Of a stretch of 64,000 nucleotides of DNA, positions 34,580-41,889 are shown one piece after another. The stretch spans positions 310,001 through 374,000 of the forward strand of contig NZ_CP158687.1 in assembly GCF_040580765.1 (NCBI RefSeq). Direction: 5' to 3'. The position numbers and the translations under genes are program-made. The DNA is from Lentibacter algarum. GTDB taxonomy: Bacteria; Pseudomonadota; Alphaproteobacteria; Rhodobacterales; Rhodobacteraceae. Within the stretch, counting starts at the first letter, position 1, and each line of letters begins with the position of its first letter. The notes under the pieces were generated by a model that saw only the letters and a program-made list of their open reading frames with translations, was not told where the DNA came from and ran no database searches.

Positions 34580-34958
34580 GCTTAACCACACAAGTGATGC
34601 GGGGTTGGACACCCTTTTTGAGGCGGCCAAGCGGGACGCTCCTCAGCCTGATGCTGCACTTCTGGCGCGCGTTCTCGCGGATGCTCAGGAGGCGCAGAGC
34701 GGGTTTGTGCTGCAGACACTCGCGCCTTCAGCCACTGCCAATCCGCGGGGTTCGCTCTTTGAGGGACTGTTTGACATGATCGGCGGCTGGGGCGGCCTTG
34801 GTGGGCTGACGGCAGCTTCGGCCTTTGGGCTTTGGCTTGGGATGAGCCCTGCGCTTGGGCTCAGCGACGGTTTCGGGCTGCCGAGCTTTGGTGCTGCTGC
34901 CGCTTTGGAAAGCCTTGGTACGGATTACGACTATCTGGCAGGATTGGGAGAGGTGTGA
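34566..34958 (+). CDS. probable anti-sigma factor (membrane-anchored)
   Basis: 130 residues. The short cytoplasmic N-terminus (LDTLFEAAKRDAPQPDAALLARVLADA) is of the kind that binds a sigma factor; one glycine-rich hydrophobic segment lies near residues 72-95, and a periplasmic tail follows. It overlaps the sigma gene and, by its stop, the sensor gene (TGATG). No zinc motif is visible. The role is inferred from position; sequence family not recognised. Confidence 0.72.
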   Translation: MKMTELNHTSDAGLDTLFEAAKRDAPQPDAALLARVLADAQEAQSGFVLQTLAPSATANPRGSLFEGLFDMIGGWGGLGGLTAASAFGLWLGMSPALGLSDGFGLPSFGAAAALESLGTDYDYLAGLGEV

Positions 34959-35461
34959 TGGCGGAGACGATGAAAGATACAAAGCCTAAGATGAGCCGCA
35001 AGTTGAAGGTTCTGTTGATTGGCTCCCTCAGTGTGAACCTCTTGGTGGCGGGGCTGTTTGTCGGGGCTATTCTGCGACATTCGGGGCCGTCGGATGTAGG
35101 TGGGCATTCTGATCTTCTTCTACGTGTTCTGGATAAGGACGACCGCCGTGCAATTGGGTCTGCTGTGAAAGAGGCACAAGGCGGTGGGCGGCGCGCCTTT
35201 TGGGCGGGGCAGAAAGCAGCGCTTGGCGATGTCGCGATTGCTCTGAAGGCTGAGCCTTATGATGGCGCCGCTGTGCAAGCGGCTTTGGCGCGGAAATCGG
35301 CGCATATGTCCCAAACGCGCAATGCTGCGGAGACGGCAATGTTGGCGCGGTTTGAGGCGATGAGTGGAGCCGAACGTGCCGCCTTGGCCGAGCGTTTGGA
35401 GGCGGCTTTGGCGCGGGGCCTCAAGTCTGACTGGAAGAAAAAAGACACGCGCGACCAATAG
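34958..35461 (+). CDS. periplasmic heavy-metal sensor-like membrane protein
   Basis: 167 residues from the ATG at 34958. One N-terminal membrane segment (about 16-36) and a periplasmic helical domain: RVLDKDDRRAIGSAVKEAQ, RKSAHMSQTRNAAETAMLARFEAMSGAERAALAERLEAAL. This CpxP/CnrX-like pattern is annotated as periplasmic heavy-metal sensor in relatives. It would sense an envelope signal and regulate the anti-sigma factor. No clear metal ligands are visible. Confidence 0.72.
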   Translation: MAETMKDTKPKMSRKLKVLLIGSLSVNLLVAGLFVGAILRHSGPSDVGGHSDLLLRVLDKDDRRAIGSAVKEAQGGGRRAFWAGQKAALGDVAIALKAEPYDGAAVQAALARKSAHMSQTRNAAETAMLARFEAMSGAERAALAERLEAALARGLKSDWKKKDTRDQ

Positions 35462-35483
35462 GGCGCGCGCTAAGCGATATGGG

Positions 35484-36884
35484 TTACGCCGCGGTGCGGG
35501 CGCTCATGGTCACTTGATTGCGGCCATGGCGCTTTGATCGGTAGAGAGCTGTGTCGGCGCGGATGATCAGAGCCTCAGCAAGATCGGCTGTTTCTGCACG
35601 CTGCATATGGGGGCGTGGCTCCTGCACGGCGACGCCGATACTGATCGTGATATGCTGGAGTGGCGCGTTTGTAGCGAGACGGAACGGATGCGCATCAACG
35701 AGTTCGCGCAGCCTGTTGGCCGCCTCTTGGGCGCGGCTATGGTGCGTGCCAGGCATGACCACCAGAAACTCTTCTCCCCCAATCCGTGCGAGAAGATCTT
35801 CAGGGCGCAAATTGTGCTGCAGGAGCGCTGAGAGTTCGACCAGCGCGGCATCGCCTGCGGCATGGCCAAGGATATCGTTCACGCGCTTGAAGTGATCCAC
35901 ATCAATTGCCATCACAGCACAGCTCTGGCCCGTTGACTCGCAGTCGGCCACTGTTTGGGCAAGCTTGAGAGAGGCAAAACGGCGGTTGTAGAGTCCTGTC
36001 AGCGGGTCGGTTACGGCGGCACGCAGGCCTTCGTGCATATAGGCGCGGCGGTGATCATTGCGCTTTTTGCGGGTGGCAAGCTGTTTGATGCGCAAGCCAA
36101 GCTCAACCGGACAAAAGCCATGTGGAAGGACATCATCGGCACCGCGGTCCATCGCGTCGCAGTAGAGAGTTTCTACTGGGCGATCTAGAACGGCGATAAG
36201 TCCTGCATCACGGGTGCGCGGGTGTGCCCGCAGGTCGGCCAGAAGGCACAGTCCAGCTTCGGGCGCATCTGCCTGCACTTCTATGACGAGCACATCAGGG
36301 CTTTGGCCAGTCCGCTCATCAAGCAGCCGACTTTCTTCGCAAGGTTGGATCAGGCAATCAGGCGTTTTGCTCAGCGCGGCGCACCATGCTTTGGCGCGTG
36401 TTGGCGCAGAAGAGGTGACGCTGACGCGGGCGGGCGTTATGAAGCCGCTTGGCGCTTCATTGAAGCCGAGAGATTGGGACATGCGCTCTGTGAGCAGCGC
36501 GTCTTCACGGCTGTCATGGCTGCGCAGGATTGAACGGAAGCGTGCCAGCAGGGCAGCGATCTTGGGGGGGTGTGACATAACATCCGCTGCGCCAGCCTTG
36601 AGCAGCTTGAGCCGCGCGGCGGGGTTGTAGCCTTCCATCAGCATGATGACGGGCAGTTTGGCGAGTTTGGGGTTTTCGTTGAACGCTCTTAGAAACTGTT
36701 CCGGGCTCATCTTGTCGGGGCGCGCGGAGGCGAGAACGATATCTGGCTGTTCGCTGATCGCAACTGAAAGACCTGCTTCGGCGCTTGTGGCTTGAACAAC
36801 TTCATACCCCGCGGCCGAAAGCTTGACGTTGAGCACGATCCGATTGGTCGCGATGTCTTCAACGATTAAGACTTTGCGTGGCAT
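35484..36884 (-). CDS. PleD-like diguanylate cyclase with two degenerate receiver domains
   Basis: 466 residues: REC (1-120), REC-like (about 155-275), GGDEF (about 300-460). Makes cyclic di-GMP. The active motif is GGEEF, and an inhibitory I-site RPED lies five residues before it. In REC1 the phosphoacceptor position of PleD (LLDVMMP) reads LASARPD, i.e. Ser instead of Asp, and the conserved Lys region reads SHPP. In the second REC the same position is Glu (VIEVQ). So phosphorylation control is probably lost and the enzyme may be constitutive or ligand-controlled. Convergent with the sensor gene. Confidence 0.9.
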   Translation of the reverse strand: MPRKVLIVEDIATNRIVLNVKLSAAGYEVVQATSAEAGLSVAISEQPDIVLASARPDKMSPEQFLRAFNENPKLAKLPVIMLMEGYNPAARLKLLKAGAADVMSHPPKIAALLARFRSILRSHDSREDALLTERMSQSLGFNEAPSGFITPARVSVTSSAPTRAKAWCAALSKTPDCLIQPCEESRLLDERTGQSPDVLVIEVQADAPEAGLCLLADLRAHPRTRDAGLIAVLDRPVETLYCDAMDRGADDVLPHGFCPVELGLRIKQLATRKKRNDHRRAYMHEGLRAAVTDPLTGLYNRRFASLKLAQTVADCESTGQSCAVMAIDVDHFKRVNDILGHAAGDAALVELSALLQHNLRPEDLLARIGGEEFLVVMPGTHHSRAQEAANRLRELVDAHPFRLATNAPLQHITISIGVAVQEPRPHMQRAETADLAEALIIRADTALYRSKRHGRNQVTMSARTAA

Positions 36885-36966
36885 GACAACAGATACCTTT
36901 TAAACTTGTGATTAAGGAAGACATTGCCCAAGACTGGTTAAGAAAACCTTTCTGAGAGAATTAAAA

Positions 36967-37251
36967 ATGTCTGTTTCGCAGGATGCTGCCGAGGAGATCG
37001 GCGTAAAAGCGCTCATCTGGTTGGCCGGGAATGACGATTTGATGCCTGTTTTTTTGGGGGCTAGCGGCGCCAGTGTCGACGACATAAAGGCGAGCGCAGG
37101 TGAGCCTGCTTTTTTGGCGTCGGTGCTTGATTTTTTGTTGATGGATGATGCGTGGGTCATGGGGTTCTGCGAGGCGGAAGGGCTTAAGTATGACCAACCG
37201 ATGTATGCGCGGGCCGCTTTGCCTGGCGGAGAGCAGGTGAACTGGACATGA
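36967..37251 (+). CDS. DUF3572 family protein
   Basis: 94 residues. EIGVKALIWLAGNDDLMPVFLGASG and LDFLLMDDAWVMGFCEAEG match the DUF3572 family of alphaproteobacteria, function unknown. Starts after TGAGAGAATTAAAA; the last codons overlap the HAD gene (ATGA), so they are coupled. The usual neighbour in this family is also a regulatory response-regulator gene, as here. Confidence 0.85.
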   Translation: MSVSQDAAEEIGVKALIWLAGNDDLMPVFLGASGASVDDIKASAGEPAFLASVLDFLLMDDAWVMGFCEAEGLKYDQPMYARAALPGGEQVNWT

Positions 37252-37937
37252 CACGTATTGAAGCTGTGATTTTTGACAAGGATGGCACGCTCTTTGACTT
37301 TGCGAGCACATGGGAGGCATGGGCTCTCGCGTTTTTGCGGCGGTTGGGGCGAGACGAGGCACATGCGCGTGAAATGGCCGCGGCGGTTGGCTTTGATTAT
37401 GAGGCACAGGTCTTTCACTCTGATTCGATAGTGATTGCTGGTATGCCAAGCGAGATTGCCGAGGCGTTGGCTGTGCATTTGCCTGAGTGGGAACAAGGAG
37501 CGCTTGTTGATTTGCTCAATGAGGAAGCAGGCAATGCGCCACAGGCGGAGGCAGCGCCGCTTGTACCACTTTTGTCAGGGCTGCGCGCAGCGGGCTTCAA
37601 GCTTGGGGTCGCGACAAACGATGCTGAAGCACCCGCACTTGCACACCTGGCGAGTGCGGGTGTGACTGAGCTCTTTGACTTTGTGGCAGGGTTTGACAGC
37701 GGCTATGGCGGCAAGCCAGCCCCAGGCCAGCTTTTGGCCTTTTGTCAGGCCGTTGGTGTGGCGCCTGAAGCTTCAGTTATGGTGGGGGATAGCACCCATG
37801 ATTTGCACGCGGGGCACGCCGCAGGGATGCGGACGGTGGCTGTGTTGACGGGAATGGCGGATGAGGCAACGCTCGCTCCGCTTGCGGATGTTGTCTTGCC
37901 GAACATTGGGCACTTGCCTGAGTGGCTCGGGCTTTAA
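37248..37937 (+). CDS. HAD family hydrolase, Gph-like
   Basis: 229 residues. HAD motifs: I in FDKDGTLFDF (nucleophile Asp near residue 11), II in VATND, III lysine in YGGKPAP, IV in MVGDSTHD. An alpha-helical cap between residues 20 and 85 makes it a subclass IA enzyme like phosphoglycolate phosphatase. Substrate open. Overlaps the DUF3572 gene by four bases. Confidence 0.88.
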   Translation: MTRIEAVIFDKDGTLFDFASTWEAWALAFLRRLGRDEAHAREMAAAVGFDYEAQVFHSDSIVIAGMPSEIAEALAVHLPEWEQGALVDLLNEEAGNAPQAEAAPLVPLLSGLRAAGFKLGVATNDAEAPALAHLASAGVTELFDFVAGFDSGYGGKPAPGQLLAFCQAVGVAPEASVMVGDSTHDLHAGHAAGMRTVAVLTGMADEATLAPLADVVLPNIGHLPEWLGL

Positions 37938-37950
37938 ACAGGGTGCGCAC

Positions 37951-38025
37951 TGGCTGAGCCAATGCGCTGAGGCGAGGGGGTTTTGCCCCCTCGCGCTCCC
38001 CCAGAATATTTCTGAAAAGAAAAAG
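37951..38025. repeat. convergent-junction repeat, copy D
   Basis: Hairpin 1 (TGGC-TGA-GCCA, 37951-37961), hairpin 2 (GCGAGGGGG-TTTTG-CCCCCTCGC, 37972-37994), then GCTCCCCCAGAATATTTCTGAAAAG. Lies between the convergent HAD and pirin genes. The stem sequences differ from copies B and C but the layout and the CCCCCAG-ATATTT-GAAA tail are kept. Confidence 0.65.
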
Positions 38026-38030
38026 CTTGG

Positions 38031-38942
38031 TTAGTGTGCGGGCTTGATGAAGGTTCCATTGCGCAGGTCCGACATGGCTTGGCGGATTTCATCTTTGGTG
38101 TTCATGACGATCGGGCCGTGCCATGCCACAGGCTCTTGCAGAGGCGCGCCCGAGATCAGGAGGAACCGAATGCCTTCTTCTCCAGCTTGGACTGTGACGC
38201 TGTCACCTGTGCCAAAACGGATAAGAGTGCGGTCGCCTGACATGTCGCGGATGTTGACCTCTTCGCCCATAACTTCTTTTTCGAGCAGCACGCCAGAGGG
38301 TGCAGAGGCATCAGCGAACGCGCCTTGGCCTTCAAAAACATAGGCAAAAGCGCGGCGGTATGTATCAACAGGAAGGGTCTTTTTGACGCCTGCTGGCACG
38401 AATACATCGAGGTATTGCGGGTCGGCTGCGATACCGTCTACGGGACCGCGCTTGCCCCAGAACTCGCCTGTGACGACGCGCACGCGGGTTCCGTCATCAT
38501 CGATAATTTCGGGGATCTCTTTGGCGGCGACGTCTTGGTAGCGGGGGTCTGTCATTTTGAGATCGCGTGGGAGATTGGCCCAGAGCTGGAAGCCGTGCAT
38601 CTGACCACTCGCGTTTCCGCGTGGCATTTCCTGATGCATAATGCCAGAGCCTGCTGTCATCCACTGTACATCGCCGGCTCCAAGGCGGCCTGTGTTGCCG
38701 AGGCTGTCGGCGTGATCGACCTCGCCTGACAAGACATATGTGATGGTTTCGATACCGCGGTGGGGATGCCAGGGAAAGCCCTTGGCGTAATGCGCAGGGA
38801 TTTCGTTTCGAAAGTCATCAAACAAAAGGAATGGGTCAAGCTCGGAGGGGTCATGAAACCCGAAGGCGCGATGCAAATGCACGCCTGCGCCTTCCATTGT
38901 TGGAACGGCGTTGCGGGCTTCTAGGACGGGGCGAATGGACAT
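38031..38942 (-). CDS. pirin family protein
   Basis: 303 residues, two cupin barrels. N-terminal barrel holds the metal site in GFPWHPHRGIETITYVLSGEV and GSGIMHQEMP, the usual histidines and glutamate of pirin. The C-terminal barrel is the pirin C domain. Some bacterial pirins are quercetin dioxygenase-like; the role here is unknown. Monocistronic, convergent with the HAD gene. Confidence 0.93.
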   Translation of the reverse strand: MSIRPVLEARNAVPTMEGAGVHLHRAFGFHDPSELDPFLLFDDFRNEIPAHYAKGFPWHPHRGIETITYVLSGEVDHADSLGNTGRLGAGDVQWMTAGSGIMHQEMPRGNASGQMHGFQLWANLPRDLKMTDPRYQDVAAKEIPEIIDDDGTRVRVVTGEFWGKRGPVDGIAADPQYLDVFVPAGVKKTLPVDTYRRAFAYVFEGQGAFADASAPSGVLLEKEVMGEEVNIRDMSGDRTLIRFGTGDSVTVQAGEEGIRFLLISGAPLQEPVAWHGPIVMNTKDEIRQAMSDLRNGTFIKPAH

Positions 38943-39161
38943 GTGACATGCTCCTGTTGCTGTTGGCCATAACTTAGGCTTCCGGCGGGTTCAGAGCAAT
39001 TCTGCGTGGTGCGGAGCCTGCTGTGCATTTGCGCACAGAGGCAGGGAGGTGGCGTGGCGTGCGCCTGAAAAAGCCATGCGGATGTCGCTTGTGGGCCAGA
39101 AGCGGCGTGGTGCAGAGTGAAGCATGGAAAAAACAGAAATTCGCAATACAGGGAGAGCGAT

Positions 39162-40106
39162 ATGAAGGTCGGATTTATCGGGTTGGGGAATGTGGGGGGG
39201 AAGCTTTCGGGCTCTCTTTTGCGCAATGGCGTGGAGCTGATGGTTCATGATCTCAATGAAGACTTCGTTAAGGCTAAGGTTGCGGCTGGGGCGGTTGCGG
39301 GTGAGTCGCCTGCCAGAATGATGCGGGAGTGTGATGCGGTGATCACCTGTCTGCCCAGCCCTGCGGCGAGTGCGGCTGTGCTCAAGGAGATGTTGCCAGA
39401 GGTGTGCGAGGGCAAAATCTGGATGGAAATGAGCACGACCGATGAGGCCGAAGTGAAGCGTATTGGCGCCGAGGTTATCGCGGCAGGGGGCGCGGCTGTG
39501 GATTGCCCTGTCTCGGGCGGTTGTCACCGTGCGGATACGGGCAATATCTCTATTTTTGCGGGCTGTGATCGCGAAACCTTTGAACGCATCCTGCCGCTGC
39601 TGACTATTATGGGGCGGCGTGTTTTGCACACGGGCGCGCTTGGCTCTGCCTCTGTTTTGAAGGTTCTGACGAACTTCTTGGCAACGGCCAATCTTGTCTC
39701 TGTGGCCGAGGCGCTGACCGTGGCCAAGGGCGCGGGAATGGATCTTGGTGTTGCCTATGAGGCGATGGCGATTTCGTCGGGGACGAGCTTTGTGCATGAG
39801 ACCGAGGGGCAGGTGATCCTCAACGGGAGCCGCGATATTTCGTTCACAATGGATCTGGTGGCGAAGGATATCGGGCTTTTTCAAGAGGTTGCCGACCGCG
39901 CAGGTGTGCCGCTTGAGCTCAACCCTCTCTTGATCAATATCTTCCAAGACGGGATCAGCCGCTTTGGGCCGCGAGAACTTTCGCCCAATATTATCAAACG
40001 CTTGGAGGAGGCCACAGGGCTTGATGTGACAGCGCCCGGCTTCCCTGCGGAAATGACGGATGACGAGCCTGAAGAGCGCGGCGCGGAAGTCATTGTGAAG
40101 CGATAA
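39162..40106 (+). CDS. 3-hydroxyisobutyrate dehydrogenase family NAD-dependent oxidoreductase
   Basis: 314 residues from the ATG at 39162 (GAGAGCGAT upstream); the 15-codon extension is not supported. N-terminal Rossmann fold (GFIGLGNVGGKLSGSLL), substrate loop PVSGGCHRADTG, catalytic lysine in SVLKVLTNFLATAN, and helical C-terminal domain. Beta-hydroxyacid dehydrogenase; may act on 3-hydroxyisobutyrate, 2-(hydroxymethyl)glutarate, tartronate semialdehyde or sulfolactaldehyde-like acids. A terminator follows. Confidence 0.9.
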   Translation: MKVGFIGLGNVGGKLSGSLLRNGVELMVHDLNEDFVKAKVAAGAVAGESPARMMRECDAVITCLPSPAASAAVLKEMLPEVCEGKIWMEMSTTDEAEVKRIGAEVIAAGGAAVDCPVSGGCHRADTGNISIFAGCDRETFERILPLLTIMGRRVLHTGALGSASVLKVLTNFLATANLVSVAEALTVAKGAGMDLGVAYEAMAISSGTSFVHETEGQVILNGSRDISFTMDLVAKDIGLFQEVADRAGVPLELNPLLINIFQDGISRFGPRELSPNIIKRLEEATGLDVTAPGFPAEMTDDEPEERGAEVIVKR

Positions 40107-40111
40107 TGAAG

Positions 40112-40145
40112 AAAGCGGCCCGCTTGGTTAACGGGCCGCTTTTTG
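40112..40145 (+). terminator. intrinsic terminator of the 3-hydroxyisobutyrate dehydrogenase-like gene
   Basis: 11-bp stem AAAGCGGCCCG (40112-40122) with CGGGCCGCTTT (40132-40142), loop of 9, ending in a TTTTT tract. It begins 5 bp after the stop codon and isolates the downstream triple GTGCAC element. Confidence 0.92.
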
Positions 40146-40155
40146 AACTGATTCT

Positions 40156-40210
40156 AGGGGGGTGATATGCGTGCACACCCCGTGCACAAAGCGTGCACCG
40201 CCCAAACGAC
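40156..40210 (+). promoter_or_regulatory. triple GTGCAC element, copy 2
   Basis: GTGCAC palindromes start at 40171, 40182 and 40193, again 11 bp apart, after AGGGGGGTGA and before CGCCCAAACGAC. The first terminator (40112-40145) precedes it, so it is not part of the upstream transcript; the next gene starts at 40302. Same layout as copy 1 (20765-20821). Candidate promoter or operator of the hypothetical membrane protein gene. Confidence 0.6.
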
Positions 40211-40301
40211 AGGTTTTTTAAGAGAAAATTAAATAATGCAGCGTGCGTTCTGCACGGTTAGGAAGGGCGTGCAGCAATGCACAGCCGACGGGAGCGCGCA
40301 G

Positions 40302-40784
40302 ATGACAGACACAATCGAAGCCGAAATGAAGGTGAGCCCATTTCGGCGCTGGTTTTCCTCCGGGCTGGTGGCGCTGACGGCTGCGTTGCTTTTAAATATG
40401 GCGATGACAACACCGCCTGCATCAGTCTTGGGGCAGGGGCTTGTCTGGGGGATGGCGACGCTTTTGTTGATTGCGGCGCTCAAGCTTTGGCGCGACACAG
40501 GGGTGAGTGTGCGCCTTGTGGGCACGCGGCTCGAGGACAGCCATGGCGCGCTTATTGTGCAGATCGAGGATGTGGAAACGCTGACGCGGACGCATTTTTC
40601 ATTTCGTCCCTCAAACGGATTTATGCTGAGCCTGAAGCGTGAATATGATCCACGTTGGTGCATGGGGCTTTATTGGCGTGCGGGCAAGCGCGCGGCGTTT
40701 GGCGGCGCGGTCAGCGGTGCGGAGGCCAAAAAACTGGCCGAGGCGATCGAACGTCACCTCAGCCAGCGGCGTGAGACTGCTTAG
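40302..40784 (+). CDS. conserved-looking hypothetical membrane protein
   Basis: 160 residues from the ATG at 40302 (GGGAG ribosome site); a longer frame to 40236 would read into the control element. Two membrane helices (about 20-38 and 47-63) are followed by a cytoplasmic PH-like C-terminal region (GVSVRLVGTRLEDSHGALIVQIEDVETLTRTHF). I do not recognise the family. It stands under the second triple GTGCAC element and ends 2 bp from the convergent TadE gene. Confidence 0.6.
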   Translation: MTDTIEAEMKVSPFRRWFSSGLVALTAALLLNMAMTTPPASVLGQGLVWGMATLLLIAALKLWRDTGVSVRLVGTRLEDSHGALIVQIEDVETLTRTHFSFRPSNGFMLSLKREYDPRWCMGLYWRAGKRAAFGGAVSGAEAKKLAEAIERHLSQRRETA

Positions 40785-40786
40785 GC

Positions 40787-41356
40787 TTATAGAGCGCGGC
40801 AGGTGTTAAAGCAGGTTTGTGGCCCAAAGCGGGGGCGCGCGAAGACGAATGTCGCCAGATCGTTTTGCTCCATCAGGCCCCACAGGAAGGGCGGCGTGTA
40901 TTCCATCCGCGTTTCGACAAGAATGATGCGTTCGCCATTCACGAGCATGGGCAGTTTTTCATGCCAGTTTCTCACATCAGAGTTGCGCAGGCGGTCGATT
41001 GTGCCACGCTTTTGTGACCAATCAAGGCGGAACTCGTCTGTATTGCCGCCAACATAGCGGATCACAGAGATGCGGATATCGGGACGCTGGGCCGAACGGG
41101 TCAGGAATTGGACCATGTCGCGGGTGGCGTTGATGTAATCGGCGTCGAGCGGATCGGTCTCGCGGCTGATCATATCGGCGATTGTGAAGGCGGCCTTTTC
41201 GTGGACACCGACCTGACGATAGGCATCAAACCAAGAGAACATCGAGGCATAGGCCCAAAAGACGATGGGCGCCATGATGATGAATTCGACCGAGACGGTC
41301 CCACCTGTTTCATCGCGAAAGGCTGCGAGGCGGGTTTTGATATAGGACCAGATCAT
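40787..41356 (-). CDS. TadE/TadF-like pilus assembly protein
   Basis: 189 residues. N-terminal DETGGTVSVEFIIMAPIVFWAYASMFSWFDAYRQ segment is the TadE-like pseudopilin-type helix with the conserved Glu at position 5 of the mature helix. These proteins are minor pseudopilins of the Flp/Tad secretion system. The start overlaps the stop of the next TadE gene by one base (TAATG). Confidence 0.82.
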   Translation of the reverse strand: MIWSYIKTRLAAFRDETGGTVSVEFIIMAPIVFWAYASMFSWFDAYRQVGVHEKAAFTIADMISRETDPLDADYINATRDMVQFLTRSAQRPDIRISVIRYVGGNTDEFRLDWSQKRGTIDRLRNSDVRNWHEKLPMLVNGERIILVETRMEYTPPFLWGLMEQNDLATFVFARPRFGPQTCFNTCRAL

Positions 41357-41889
41357 TAGAGCGGCTCCTGAACAAAGGCGGATGTGGCAATCATCCAGGC
41401 GTTATTATTGCCATCCCAATCGAGATGACGGCCAAGACCAGTCAGCGGGAATACGGGCTTGAACACGTAGCAGGCCCGCAGGATCATCATTTCGTTTTGT
41501 TGACCATTGCGGAACTGGCGGATCGGGTTGGCAACCTGTGTGATATCGGTGCAGCGCGCGGCTGTGCTTGGCGCTGTGAAGTTGCGCATGTCGAGGGGCT
41601 GCATTTCAAGGTGCAGCTGGGTGTCACAATCGGGCAGGAAGCCAGCGTATTGGCAGGTCAGGTCTTTGATGTCGTTGTGCTGGAAGTTTGCGCCAGTGGT
41701 GAGGCGCACGTCGCGCACGGCGAGATCAAGGCCGCGCTCCAGCATGGAGTGGCGGAACGTGATCATGCCAAGCTCGACGGCGGCACAGAACATGAAGATG
41801 AAGAACGGGAACAGGATCGCAAACTCGACCGTTGCGTTGCCGTCTTCGTCGCGCCGGAAGTGGCGCAGGGTATGGATGAACTGTTTCAT
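41356..41889 (-). CDS. TadE family pseudopilin-like protein
   Basis: 177 residues. RRDEDGNATVEFAILFPFFIFMFCAAVELGMITFRHS is the classic TadE N-terminal helix with the conserved Glu after TV. Four cysteines in the mature part could form disulfides. Overlaps the TadG-like gene (ATGA) and probably follows it in one transcript. No cpa/rcp/flp genes are nearby. Confidence 0.85.
   Translation of the reverse strand: MKQFIHTLRHFRRDEDGNATVEFAILFPFFIFMFCAAVELGMITFRHSMLERGLDLAVRDVRLTTGANFQHNDIKDLTCQYAGFLPDCDTQLHLEMQPLDMRNFTAPSTAARCTDITQVANPIRQFRNGQQNEMMILRACYVFKPVFPLTGLGRHLDWDGNNNAWMIATSAFVQEPL

Noticed and set aside
32846..34630. 594-residue minus-strand open frame over EF-hand and sigma genes
   Set aside because: Only the last 137 residues (DUF983) are family-like; the rest is antisense to well-supported plus-strand genes.
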